A stretch of DNA of 64,000 bases. It comes from Vibrio sp. CDRSL-10 TSBA (GTDB lineage Bacteria > Pseudomonadota > Gammaproteobacteria > Enterobacterales > Vibrionaceae). The stretch is taken from contig CP155566.1 of NCBI GenBank assembly GCA_039696685.1, positions 1,674,001-1,738,000 of the forward strand, given 5' to 3'. This document shows, one piece after another, positions 1 through 10,649 of the stretch. A program made the translations under genes and the position numbers. Every line of letters begins with the position of its first letter. Positions within the stretch are counted from its first letter, which is position 1. The notes beneath the pieces are model-generated. The model was given only the letters and a program-made list of their open reading frames with translations, did not search any database and was not told where the DNA came from.

Positions 1-237
1 CCGGTGCGTTTCCATGCTAAGAGCGGCGAAGGCTACCGCTTTGCCGGTGAGATTCTGCGTGAAATGAACAGCAGCAATCCGCAGGTCGCTTCACGTCTTA
101 TCGACCCGTTACTAAAATTCCGTCGTTATGATGAACAGCGTCAGGCATTAATCAAAGCTGAGCTGGAAGGGTTGAAAGCGATGGATAACCTGGCGCGTGA
201 TCTGTACGAGAAGGTCACTAAAGCACTGGAACAGTAA
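1..237 (+). CDS. pepN: Aminopeptidase N, C-terminal end (partial)
   Basis: Only the last 78 residues are in the window; the reading frame is open from base 1. The sequence, including SNPQVASRLIDPLLKFRRYD and the ending DLYEKVTKALEQ, matches the C-terminal helical domain of gamma-proteobacterial PepN, a cytoplasmic M1-family zinc metallopeptidase. The catalytic HExxH region lies upstream of the window. The stop codon falls inside the first unit of a 20-bp imperfect tandem repeat (219-297), so the last codons belong to the repeat. A hairpin with a T-run at 370-398 probably ends the transcript. Confidence 0.9.
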   Translation, partial: PVRFHAKSGEGYRFAGEILREMNSSNPQVASRLIDPLLKFRRYDEQRQALIKAELEGLKAMDNLARDLYEKVTKALEQ

Positions 238-297
238 GTAAAGCGCTGGATCAGTCACTAACGCACTGGCTCAGTCATTAACGCACTGAACAGTCAG
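219..297. repeat. 20-bp imperfect tandem repeat across the pepN stop codon
   Basis: Four units start at 219, 239, 259 and 279, for example TAACGCACTGGCTCAGTCAT at 259-278. The last unit is 19 bp. The first unit encodes the final codons and stop of pepN; the rest are untranslated. The units differ by several substitutions, so this is not an assembly duplication. Confidence 0.85.
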
Positions 298-369
298 TGC
301 TATCGCTCAGTCTGGATTAGAAACCAGGCTGTAATGATCTGTGCTGGTTCAGACATGTGAGCTGTGAAA

Positions 370-398
370 GAGTGGCGCTTCGGTGCCACTCGTTTTTC
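370..398 (+). terminator. Rho-independent terminator after pepN
   Basis: GAGTGGC pairs with GCCACTC around a GCTTCG-type loop, followed by a TTTTT run. It lies 130 bp after the pepN stop. Confidence 0.75.
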
Positions 399-463
399 TA
401 ACTTTGTATGTCGTTTTTCTAACTATTTCGTTTTACATACTATTTAGTTTTACTAACTGTGTA
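392..463. repeat. AT-rich degenerate 17-bp tandem repeat
   Basis: Related units GTTTTTCTAACTATTTC (413-429), GTTTTACATACTATTTA (430-446) and GTTTTACTAACTGTGTA (447-463) follow a looser copy at 392-412. They fill most of the gap between pepN and the DUF2835 gene (238-635), which otherwise shows no gene. Confidence 0.6.
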
Positions 464-527
464 TGGCATTAAACTGGTTTAGGGTAAACAGTTCCGCGCT
501 AAGTTGTTTGCCGCCAGACTTTGTGGC

Positions 528-599
528 TATTTATTTGTAATAACTTATTTATTTTTAATAACTTATTTATTGTTAATCACTTGTCTATTGGCAATAACT
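528..599. repeat. 18-bp tandem repeat, four units, upstream of the DUF2835 gene
   Basis: Units start at 528, 546, 564 and 582, for example TATTTATTTTTAATAACT at 546-563. Eighteen bases is six codons. In the frame of the downstream gene the units read YLFVIT, YLFLIT, YLLLIT, CLLAIT, so the repeat array keeps an open hydrophobic frame from a TTG at 504. It is unclear whether this is translated. Confidence 0.8.
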
Positions 600-635
600 T
601 ATCATTTATCCATTGGTATTCATCGGGCTCTTAAC

Positions 636-857
636 GTGACACACTATTTTTTCTCGCTCAATATTTCCTATCAGGCATTTCTTTCCCACTATTCCGGTGC
701 GGCCAGTCAGGTATTGGTGGTCACCGAACAGGGGCTGCGTCTGCAATTGCCTGCCAGTCGCTTCCGACCATTTCTGAGTCAGATTGGAGTAAAAGGTCGA
801 TTTCGTCTGACAACTGACCACAATAACAAGTTCGTAAAGCTAGAAGTTCTGCCATAA
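636..857 (+). CDS. DUF2835 family protein
   Basis: This 73-residue protein, starting VTHYFFSLNISYQAFLSHYSG and ending GRFRLTTDHNNKFVKLEVLP, matches the small DUF2835 family of Vibrio and relatives; its function is unknown. I chose the GTG at 636 because family members begin a few residues before the YFFSLNISY motif. No clear Shine-Dalgarno precedes it. The frame stays open upstream to a TTG at 504 through four in-frame hexapeptide repeats, which would give a 117-residue form with a hydrophobic N-terminus. That longer form is unusual for the family and I think it unlikely, but it cannot be excluded. Confidence 0.7.
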   Translation: MTHYFFSLNISYQAFLSHYSGAASQVLVVTEQGLRLQLPASRFRPFLSQIGVKGRFRLTTDHNNKFVKLEVLP

Positions 858-1042
858 AGGATTTTTGTAGTTATTTAAACAGGTACATCAGTCACATTCT
901 CAAACATTTCACCGCGCTCCGGCCCCAAAACCATTAACGTTTTATCAATAAAACTTTTACAATGGTCCATGCATTACCAAGTGTAAGCACTATGCTTACT
1001 GCATACCCTACAAGCATATAATTCTAATATCTGGAGTCGCCT

Positions 1043-4000
1043 ATGACCGCGCGTGAAAGTTTAATGCCGGTTCTGCTTGAAAAAGTGTATCAACTGATTC
1101 AAGACAAACTTGAGCTTGCTCATCAACCCCTCGTCACCCAACTCGCCCAACATCTCTTCAGTAACGTCGCTCAGGATGACCTTATTGAACGTAACGAATC
1201 TGACCTGTATGGTGCTGTTGTCAGCCTGTGGCATCACATCAGTGAACAATCGCCTTCGCAGCGCTCGGTTCGGGTGTTTAACCCGACAGTCAGCAAGCAA
1301 GGCTGGCAGTCCACGCATACCATCGTTGAGATTGTGGTACCGGACAGCCCGTTTCTGGTGGATTCGATTAAGATGGCGTTAAGCCGGTTGGAACTGACGG
1401 CACACTTGATGCTCAATGGCCCGACTCAAATTGCCCGCAAAGCAGATGGTTCGATTGATAACATCAATCAGGGCGAAGGGCCACTGCAGTCGTTGTTCCA
1501 CATTGAAGTGGACCGGCTGAGCAGCAAGGAAGAAATGAATGCACTCAAGGATGAGATTCTGACCATTCTGAATGACACCGCTTTGGTGGTTCAGGACTGG
1601 AAACCCATGGCGACAAAACTGGAACAGGTGATCCATTCTCTCGAGCAGCAGAAAGATCGTATTCCGGTTGATGCTGACCGTTATGAAGAAACGCTCAAGT
1701 TTTTGCGCTGGTTGGGTAACCACAACTTTACCTTTATGGGATACAAAGAGTATGACCTGGTCAATGTAGAAGGTGATACCGAGCTGCGTCCGACTGAAGA
1801 AGCGGGCCTGGGCCTGTTTTCTCTGGCCAGTCGGGTGCGCTGCGTGAAGTTGTCCAATTTCCCGGACTCTGCACGTCTGGAAGCGAAAAAGCCGTTTCTT
1901 CTGATTCTGACCAAAGGCAACAAACAGTCACGTATTCACCGTCCGGCTTATACCGACTATATCGGCATTAAAAAGTTTGATGACAAAGGCAAGGTGATTG
2001 GCGAACACCGCTTTACCGGCCTTTACACCTCAGCCGTGTATAACCAGGCAGTGGAGAGTATTCCTCTGATCCGTGAAAAGGTCGAACGGATACTGGCAGC
2101 CAGTGGTTATCGGGTGGGTTTCCTACGCTTACAAAGCACTGCATAATATTCTGGAAAATTACCCGCGTGATGAACTGCTGCAGGCGCGTGAAGAAGAACT
2201 GCTTGAAGTGGGGATGGGCGTGGTACAGATGCAGGATCGTGACCTGATCCGTCTGTTTGTGCGTAAAGACCCGTTTGGCCGTTTCTTCAGTTGTATGGTG
2301 TATGTGACCAAAGAGCGTTACAACACCGAACTGCGTCGTCAAACGCAGCGTATTCTCAAACATTATTTCGGTTGTCAGCAAGAAGTGGAGTTCACCACTT
2401 ATTTCTCGGAAAGCCCGCTGGCCCGAACTCATTACATTGTTCGTGTTGATAACAACAACATGAATGTCGATGTGAAGAAAATAGAGCAAAACTTAATGGA
2501 AGCATCTACGAGCTGGGATGATCGTCTGTCAGAAGCGATCGTGGCGAACCTGGGTGAAAGCAAAGGTCTGCCTCTGTCGAAACAATACCTGCACGCTTTC
2601 CCGCGTTCGTACAAAGAAGACATGATGCCAGGCTCGGCGGTTGCGGATATTGAGACGCTGGAATCTCTGGATGAAGACAACAAGCTTGGCATGTTGTTCT
2701 ACCGCCCTCAGGAAGAGAGTAAGGATTCTAAAGCGGTCCGCATGAAGCTGTACCATCGTGATGAGCCTATCCACTTATCGGATGTAATGCCGATGCTGGA
2801 GAAACCTGGGCCTGCGCGTGATCGGTGAATCGCCGTATGAGATCGTTAAATCGAACGGTCAGACCTACTGGATCCTTGATTTCTCCATGCTGCATAAGAG
2901 CGACAAGCAGGTTGATCTGCGTGAAGCGCGTGATCGTTTCCAACAGGCGTTTGCGGCGATCTGGAATGGTAACCTGGAAAATGACGGCTTTAACCGTCTG
3001 GTTCTCGGCGCGTCACTGACCGGTCGTGAAGTATCGATTCTGCGCGCCTACGCACGCTATATGCGTCAGGTCGGATTTCCGTTCAGTCAGCAGTACATTG
3101 AAGAGACACTCAACCATTATCCGGAGCTGGCCAAAGGGCTGGTGGATCTGTTCCTGCGTCGTTTTGATCCGAAGTTCAAAGGTGCAGCTAAAGGTCAGGC
3201 CGACTTAATGACCAAGCTGACCAAACAGCTGGATAACGTCGAAAGCCTGGATGATGACCGTATTCTGCGTCGTTACATGGAAATGATCAGTGCCACGCTG
3301 CGCACCAACTATTTCCAGACCGACGAACACAAACAGCCGAAACCGTGGCTGGCGTTGAAAATGAAACCAAGCGAGATCCCGGACATTCCCGCGCCGGTAC
3401 CTGCGTTTGAAATCTTTGTTTATGCTCCGGACATTGAAGGTGTTCACCTGCGTGGCGGTAAAGTGGCGCGTGGTGGTCTGCGTTGGTCTGATCGTCAGGA
3501 AGACTTCCGTACTGAAATTCTTGGTCTGGTGAAAGCGCAGCAGGTTAAGAATACCGTGATTGTTCCGGTGGGAGCAAAAGGCGGTTTCGTCTGTAAGAAA
3601 CAGTACCTGATGACGACCCGCGATGAGATCTTCGCGGAAGGTCAGCGCTGTTATCAACGCTTTATCCGCGCCTTGCTGGATGTCACCGACAACATTATCG
3701 AAGGCGAGTTGATCGCACCGAAGAATGTGGTTCGCCACGATGAAGACGACCCATACTTGGTTGTCGCAGCGGACAAAGGTACAGCGACTTTCTCTGATTT
3801 AGCCAACTCGGTATCGGAAGAGTATAACTTCTGGCTCGGTGATGCATTTGCTTCGGGTGGCTCAAACGGTTATGACCACAAAGCGATGGGGATCACTGCG
3901 AAAGGTGGCTGGGAGTCCGTTAAGCGTCATTTCCGTGAACTGGGCATCGATTGCCAGACCACGGACTTTACCGCGGTAGGTATTGGTGACATGGCCGGCG

Positions 4001-5886
4001 ACGTGTTTGGTAATGGCATGCTGCTGTCACAACATATTCGTCTGCAGGCTGCGTTTAACCACCTGCATATCTTTATCGATCCGGAACCGGATTCAGCGTC
4101 AGGCTGGCAGGAGCGTCAGCGTCTGTTTAATCTTCCGCGTTCGAGCTGGGAAGACTACAACGCCGAGCTGATTTCTAAAGGCGGCGGTATCTTCTCGCGT
4201 AAAGCGAAGTCGATTAGCCTGACGCCGGAAATCCAGAAAATGCTGGGGACCAAAAAAGCCAGCGCCGCGCCCAATGAACTGATCAAGATGATCCTGAAAA
4301 TGGAAGTCGATCTGCTCTGGAATGGTGGTATTGGCACATATGTGAAATCATCACGGGAAACCAATACCGATGTCGGCGATCGTGCCAATGATGCGCTGCG
4401 CATTGATGGCGGCGAACTGCGAGCCAGAATTGTTGGTGAAGGCGGTAACCTGGGTATGACCCAGCTGGGCCGGGTGGAATATGCGCTGAACGGCGGCCGG
4501 GTTAACACTGACTTTGTTGATAACGTCGGTGGCGTGGACTGTTCGGATAATGAGGTTAATATCAAGATCTTCCTTAACGGTTTAGTTGCGAACGGTGATC
4601 TGACCATTAAGCAGCGTAACCAGATCCTGGAATCTATGGAACAGGAAGTGGGTGAGATTGTTATTGAAGACGCGTACACCCAGTCTGAGTCGATTTCTGT
4701 GACAGAGCAGCAAGGTGTTGCTGCAGTCAAAGAGCAGATTCGCTTTATCCATCATATGGAAAAAGCCGGTCATCTCGATCGTGGTCTGGAATATATTCCG
4801 GATGATGAAACTCTGCTTGAGCGTGAAAAGCAGGGACAGGGCCTGACTCGTCCGGAGCTAGCTGTGCTGGTTGCGTACGGTAAGATGGTTCTGAAAGACG
4901 AACTGGCGTGTGATGAAATCGCCAATGATGCATTTCATGCCACTCAGCTGGTTCGTTACTTCCCATCTGCGTTACGCCGTGACTTTTCTCAGCAGATGAA
5001 TAATCATCCGCTGCGTAAGGAGATCATTGCGACCGCTCTTGCCAATCAGATGGTTAATGAAATGGGCTGTAACTTCATTACCCGTTTGCAGGAAGAGACC
5101 GGGGCTAACGTCGTTGATATTGCTAATGCGTATGCAGCCGCCCGCGAAATTTACCAACTCGATTCTGTGTTGGACAAAGCGCGCAAACTGGATAACAAAG
5201 CGAGCAGTGAAGCGCAATATGATGTGATGTTCCATGTACGCCGCACCCTGCGTCGCTTGTCGCGCTGGTTCCTGCGTAACCGGACAGCGAAACCTTCGGT
5301 GCAGATGTTGATTGACAGTTATCAGGCTGATGTAAAAGCCATCGCCAAACAACTTGATCAACTGCTGGTGGCTGATGAAGTGGCTGAACACAGTGCAATG
5401 GCTGAAGCTTGGGTGAAACAGGGCGTAGAGTCAGAACTGGCCCATTATGTTGCCCGTCTGTCGAGTCTTTACTCAGTACTGGATATATCCACAGTATCCC
5501 GTGAAAGTGGCAAAAGTGTTGAACAAACGGCCAAACTGTACTTCAACCTTGGCGATCGACTCTCACTGCATTGGTTCCTGAAACAGATCAATGGTCAGGC
5601 GGTTGATAACAACTGGCAGGCTCTGGCCCGTGCGGCGTTCCGTGAAGATCTCGACTGGCAGCAACGTCAGCTCACCGCTCAGGTACTGAATTGCAACTGT
5701 GATACTGAGTGTAATGATGTGATGACACTGCTGGATGGCTGGATCGAAGCGAACGAGATGTCGTTGCACCGTTGGGAAAACATACTTAATGAATTCAAAG
5801 TCGGTACTGTGCATGAGTTTGCTAAGTTCTCTGTGGCGATGCGGGAATTGATGCTGCTCAACTTAAACTGTCAGGCAACCGAATAA
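1043..5886 (+). CDS. gdhB: NAD-specific glutamate dehydrogenase, large type (split by two read errors)
   Basis: It converts glutamate to 2-oxoglutarate and ammonia with NAD in the cytoplasm. After repair the protein is 1613 residues, the usual length of the bacterial 180-kDa GDH class. The dehydrogenase core includes GGLRWSDRQEDFRTEILGL, PVGAKGGFV with the substrate-binding lysine, and a C-terminal Rossmann region. The start follows a GGAG 10 bases upstream. Frame breaks at 2119-2121 (an extra T, restoring GYRVGSYAYKALHN) and at 2802-2804 (an extra A, restoring LENLGLRVIGESPYE) are the window-wide GAAC to GAAAC event. The gene is almost certainly intact in the cell. A terminator follows at 5922. 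Confidence 0.93.
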
Positions 5887-5921
5887 CAATTGAATTGTCA
5901 GACAAATACGTCAATAATAAC

Positions 5922-5946
5922 GCCCCGTTTAATCGGGGCTTTTTTC
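5922..5946 (+). terminator. Terminator between gdhB and pyrD
   Basis: GCCCCG (5922-5927) pairs with CGGGGC (5934-5939) and is followed by T6. Confidence 0.9.
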
Positions 5947-5959
5947 TTTCGGAGGCACA

Positions 5960-6971
5960 ATGCTTTACCGCTTAGCCAGAGCTGGCTTTTTTCAACTGGA
6001 TGCTGAAAAGGCGCATGAACTCGCCATTCAAAATTTCAAACGTTTCACTGGTACACCTCTCGATCTCTTCTATCGTCAACACCTTCCTGACCGTCCTGTC
6101 GAATGCATGGGACTGACTTTCAAAAACCCGGTAGGCCTAGCGGCTGGTCTGGATAAAAACGGTGAATGTATCGATGCGTTTGGCGCAATGGGTTTTGGCT
6201 TTGTTGAAGTAGGCACGGTCACTCCGCGCGCTCAACCTGGTAATGACAAACCTCGTCTGTTCCGTTTGATCCCGGCAGAGGGCATCATCAACCGTATGGG
6301 TTTCAACAACGAAGGTGTGGATCACCTGGTTGAAAATGTTAAGAAATCCAACTTTGACGGTATCATCGGTATTAACATCGGTAAGAACAAAGACACGCCG
6401 ATCGAGAAAGGGGTCGACGACTACCTGATCTGCATGGATAAGGTCTATCCGCACGCAGGCTACATCGCGGTTAACATTTCATCTCCGAACACACCGGGAC
6501 TGCGCACACTGCAATATGGTGAAGCACTGGATGAACTGCTGGCTGCATTGAAAGTACGTCAGGCACAACTGGCGACTCAACACAGCAAATATGTTCCGCT
6601 GGCACTGAAGATCGCACCGGATTCAACCGATGAAGAGCTTAAGCAGATTTGTCAGTCACTGTTGAAGAACAAGATTGATGGTGTGATTGCAACCAACACC
6701 ACATTAGATCGTTCAGTGGTGGAAGGGATGAAGAATGCCAATGAAGCAGGGGGCCTGAGTGGTCGTCCGCTGCAATCGCGCAGTACGGAAGTGATCAAAT
6801 GTCTGTATCAAGAAACTGGGTGATGAGATTCCGATCATTGGTGTCGGTGGTATTGATTCTTTTGTTGCCGCCAAAGAGAAACTGATGGCCGGGGCAAAAC
6901 TGGTTCAGGTCTACAGTGGTTTCATTTATCACGGTCCGAAACTGGTCAGCAACATCGTTAAGAATCTGTGA
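5960..6971 (+). CDS. pyrD: Dihydroorotate dehydrogenase, class 2 (split)
   Basis: This membrane-associated, quinone-linked FMN enzyme oxidises dihydroorotate to orotate in pyrimidine synthesis. The start has a strong GGAGG 6 bases upstream. The protein begins [20 protein letters not shown], the class 2 amphipathic N-terminus. [29 protein letters not shown] (with the catalytic serine) and IGVGGI are present. An extra A at 6813-6815 ends the first frame at 6823. Removing it gives [19 protein letters not shown] and a 336-residue protein, the E. coli length. Four Vibrio-typical genes in this stretch read the same way. Confidence 0.95.
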
Positions 6972-7051
6972 TCAAGTCAAGCTGGTACAAGCAATCTTAG
7001 CAAGATACTGACATGCAAGATCATTTTGTCAGAAGTGACAAGGTGACGAGA

Positions 7052-7085
7052 GAGGGAATGAGATAATCATTTCCTCTTTTTTTTT
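7052..7085 (+). terminator. Terminator after pyrD
   Basis: A 10-bp stem (7052-7061 with 7067-7076, one G-T pair) and a 5-base loop are followed by nine T. Confidence 0.9.
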
Positions 7086-7180
7086 ACTGTTCCGTTCTTA
7101 GAATTAGAGTAATTCGTTGGCAAAGGTAATTAAGCGTTTTACCTAATCGTTTGAAAATTAATAAATTGAGAATCGGAACA

Positions 7181-7726
7181 ATGCTTAAACCAAGTGACAA
7201 ATGGAGTTGGTACTATTCAGATAGCGAAGGCTATCTGATGCTGGACCTGGGCGAGGAGATGGTATTCCGTACCAATCTTAGTCGCAACCTGCTGGTGGAC
7301 TGCGGGTTCACCGATAATCACTTTAGTGTTGATGACGCATCAGACTATCAAACATACAAGGAACGCATCAGCGGCCTTGATTTAAGCGAACCACGTAAAG
7401 CTGAACTTGCCCTGTATTGTGTGGCGGCCAAGCGTTTTCATAAACCGGTTCAGCCTAAGAGTTGGTTCTTTGATTACCAGGGCGATGAGTCTGTACCTGA
7501 AGAAGGGGACATTGTCAGCCTGGTCAACGGTTATAATCAGGGCTATTTCATTGTTCTGGAAGTCGGAGAGAGTGCCAGCTTGTGCGCTTTAGCCGATTTA
7601 GATGCCTTCGTGCTGAACGGCAGTAAACAGCTGGAGTTTGGCCAGGTGATTAAAGTCATGCATGACCGCATGACAAACGCGAACCATATTTTTGTTGCGG
7701 AGCCGACCATGGCTCTGGTTGGTTAA
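7181..7726 (+). CDS. zapC: Cell division protein ZapC
   Basis: ZapC binds and bundles FtsZ at the septal ring in the cytoplasm. The 181-residue product begins MLKPSDKWSWYYSDSEGYLM and has PKSWFF and the late block GQVIKVMHDRM, matching E. coli ZapC (about 180 residues) along its length. I chose ATG 7181 over the in-frame TTG at 7151 because it aligns with the family N-terminus. Position directly after pyrD is also the enterobacterial arrangement. A terminator lies at 7793. Confidence 0.88.
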   Translation: MLKPSDKWSWYYSDSEGYLMLDLGEEMVFRTNLSRNLLVDCGFTDNHFSVDDASDYQTYKERISGLDLSEPRKAELALYCVAAKRFHKPVQPKSWFFDYQGDESVPEEGDIVSLVNGYNQGYFIVLEVGESASLCALADLDAFVLNGSKQLEFGQVIKVMHDRMTNANHIFVAEPTMALVG

Positions 7727-8255
7727 CCAGCAGCCCTTAGCTCCGCATCACAAACGTTTCCCTACTTTATTTCGTTTCTTTTTATATTTCCCATCGGCTT
7801 TAGGCCGATTTTTTTTGCCTGAAATTCCTGCTTGACCCCGTCTTAACTCACTTATCTTGAATTGGGGCTGCCAGAAATTTGGGGTCCAGTTCAAACTTTT
7901 CACTAATTAATTTCCCGTCTGCAAGGCTGAAGTGACGTCTTTTCTGCTTTATGCCGAGTGTAAAATCACCAGTTTATTCCGGTTTTCCCTGCTTTTGTAA
8001 CTAAATTACACCCTAGTTTATCGTTTGGTGTATACCAGATTTGAAGTGAATAAATACTCACTATCGCTCTAAGGCTGATAATCAGGTGAAATATTGTTCA
8101 ACTGGCAGGCAGAGTGGTTGTTGGATAACGAAAGGAGTAATTGCTGCTCTATTCGCCAACCAGGCAGGTTTTTCAAGAAATGATTCGTTTAGATTTAGGC
8201 ATGACCTTTAATGTCAGTTATAATCTGAAACCATTTTTACCAGTTAAAGAGCACT
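7727..8255. other. Gap of about 530 bases before rlmKL
   Basis: It holds the zapC terminator at 7793-7816. The rest (7817-8255) has no convincing gene, repeat or RNA. It must contain the rlmKL promoter, but I see no outstanding box. Confidence 0.6.
7793..7816 (+). terminator. Terminator after zapC
   Basis: ATCGGC and GCCGAT form the stem (7793-7809) around a TTTAG loop, followed by T8. Confidence 0.85.
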
Positions 8256-10380
8256 ATGAATCAGTATCTAGCGGTGACTTCGAACGGTCTTGAAAACCTG
8301 TTAGTCGAAGAATTAACAAATTTAGGCATATCCGACGCCAAGCCAGTCCAGGCAGGGGTGAAATTTAAGGCGACAAAGGAGCAAATTTACCGTTGTTGCT
8401 TATGGAGCCGCCTCGCTTCTCGATTCGTACGTGTGGTTGCAGAGTTCACTTGTCAGGACGATATGGATCTCTACCTATCGGCGACTGCAATCAACTGGGT
8501 TAACCATTTCCACAGCTCGAAGAAATTCGTGGTTGATTTCAATGGTACCAACCGCGAAATCCGCAATAGCCAATACGGCGCGATGAAAGTGAAAGATGCG
8601 GTCGTTGACTGTTTCGAGAAGAAAAACCTGCCTCGTCCGTCGATCAGTAAAGATCAACCAGATCTTCGTCTGCACGTTCGCCTGCATAAAGATAAAGCGC
8701 TGCTGGGCATTGATATGGTCGGTAGTGGTCTGCACGTTCGTGGCTATCGCCCGGAGTCGGGTAAAGCACCACTACGTGAGACTTTGGCTGCGGCAATTAT
8801 TTTGCGCAGTGGTTGGGATGAAACGAAGTCAATGCTCGATCCTATGTGCGGTTCAGGTACTTTGCTGATTGAAGCTGCCATGATGGCCGCAAATATTGCA
8901 CCCGGTGTAAAGCGTGAAAAATGGGGCTTTGAAGCACTGGAAGATTTTGATGCTGAGCTGTGGGCGACGATTAAATCCGAAGCCAATGTACAGGCTCGCA
9001 AAGGCGTCAAGAAAGTTGACGCTAAGTTTTTTGGCTTTGATAACGACCCGCGTGTTATTCAGGTGGCCAAAGACAACGCGCGCCGTGCCGGTGTCAGTGA
9101 GCTGATTGAATTTGCTGAAGGCGATGCAGCGACAGTTAAACGTCCGGCTGGTTTCGAGCAAGGCGTGATTGTGTGTAACCCGCCATATGGTGAGCGTCTT
9201 GGCACTCATCCGGGTCTGATTGCGCTTTACACCGCATTTGGTGCTCAACTCAAAGCGGAGTTTGGTGGTTGTCAGGCATCGATTTTCTCCAGTTCAGATG
9301 AACTGCTGAGTTGCCTGCGTATGCGTGCCGAGAAACAGTTCAAGATGAATAACGGCGCACTGCCATGTCATCAGAAGAACTACAGTATTTCTGCACGTGA
9401 AGCGTCTGAACAACAGGGTGAGCAACAACAGAGTCTGATTGCGCCGGATTTTGCCAACCGTCTGAAAAAGAACATTGGTAAAATTGGCAAGTGGGCTAAA
9501 CGCGAAGGGCTGGATTGCTACCGTATTTACGATGCGGACCTGCCGGAATACAACGTGGCGATAGATGTCTACCTTGATCACCTGGTGATTCAGGAATACG
9601 CGGCGCCGAAGAATATTCCGGAAGAAAAAGCCAAACGTCGTCTGACCGATATTATTCGTGCAGCGATTCAGGTGACCGGCGTTGACGCCAATAGCGTGGT
9701 GCTGAAAGTACGTGAGAAGAAGAAAGGCACGAATCAGTATCAGAAGCTGGGTCAGCAGGCCGAGAAGATGCATGCGCACGAATACGGCGTACAGCTGATT
9801 GTTAACCTGTACGATTATCTCGATACGGGTCTGTTTCCTGGATCACAAACTGACTCGCCGTCGTTTGGGGCAAATGGCCAAAGGCCAGGATTTCCTTAAC
9901 TTGTTCGCTTATACCGGTTCTGCCACTGTGCATGCCGCGGTGGGTGGTGCGAAATCGACTACGACGGTCGATATGTCGAAAACCTACCTGGACTGGGCAA
10001 AAGAGAACATGGCGTTAAACGGCCAGGTAGGGCGTCAGCATCAGTATGTTCAGGCCGACTGTCTGCAATGGCTGGAAAAAGCGACCGGTCAGTATGATTT
10101 GATCTTTATTGACCCGCCGACATTCTCTAACTCCAAGCGTATGGAGCAGAGTTTTGATGTGCAGCGTGATCATATCCAGCTGATGATGCACCTGAAGCGT
10201 ATTCTGCGTCCGAACGGCACGATTGTTTTCTCAAATAACAAACGCCACTTCAAAATGGACCTGGAGCAACTGGCCACACTTGGCCTGGAAGCGAAGAACA
10301 TTTCTTCTCAAACGCTGCCACTGGACTTTGAACGCAACAAACACATTCACAACTGCTGGCTGGTTACTCATCAGCAATAA
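8256..10380 (+). CDS. rlmL: 23S rRNA methyltransferase RlmKL (G2445 and G2069), split
   Basis: This bifunctional enzyme methylates G2445 (N2, RlmL half) and G2069 (N7, RlmK half) of 23S rRNA. The order is an N-terminal THUMP region, a first SAM domain with [14 protein letters not shown] and NPPYGERLG, then a second SAM domain with [15 protein letters not shown] and DPPTFSNS. An extra T at 9834-9836 splits it. Removing the base restores [15 protein letters not shown] and a 707-residue protein, the normal fused length. The broken version would lose the RlmK domain, which is intact in the next frame to 10380. Confidence 0.95.
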
Positions 10381-10400
10381 CAGCGCAAAAGGTCGGTGCA

Positions 10401-10649
10401 ATGGATAGAATCACACTGTACAGCACGGAAGGCTGCCACCTTTGTGAAATGGCATATCAATTACTCACGCAGGCTAATGCAGCTCATCAGGTAGAGGTCG
10501 TCGACATTGCGTTCGACGACGCTCTATTCTCTCGTTACGGGGTCACAATCCCTGTGCTCGCTTATCAAGATTCAGAACTGAATTGGCCTTTTGATCTCAA
10601 CGAATTAACTCAATGGTTAGAAACTAATGGCATTAATTACCATTCATAA
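10401..10649 (+). CDS. Glutaredoxin-like protein (DUF836 type)
   Basis: This 82-residue protein has the thioredoxin-fold start RITLYSTEGCHLC with a CxxC at residues 12-15, and ITIPVL-like text (VTIPVLAY) containing the cis-proline. It resembles the small glutaredoxin family found next to uup in Vibrio. Its substrate is unknown. It lies 20 bases after rlmKL and its 3' end overlaps the uup start by 23 bases, so the three are probably co-transcribed. Confidence 0.8.
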   Translation: MDRITLYSTEGCHLCEMAYQLLTQANAAHQVEVVDIAFDDALFSRYGVTIPVLAYQDSELNWPFDLNELTQWLETNGINYHS

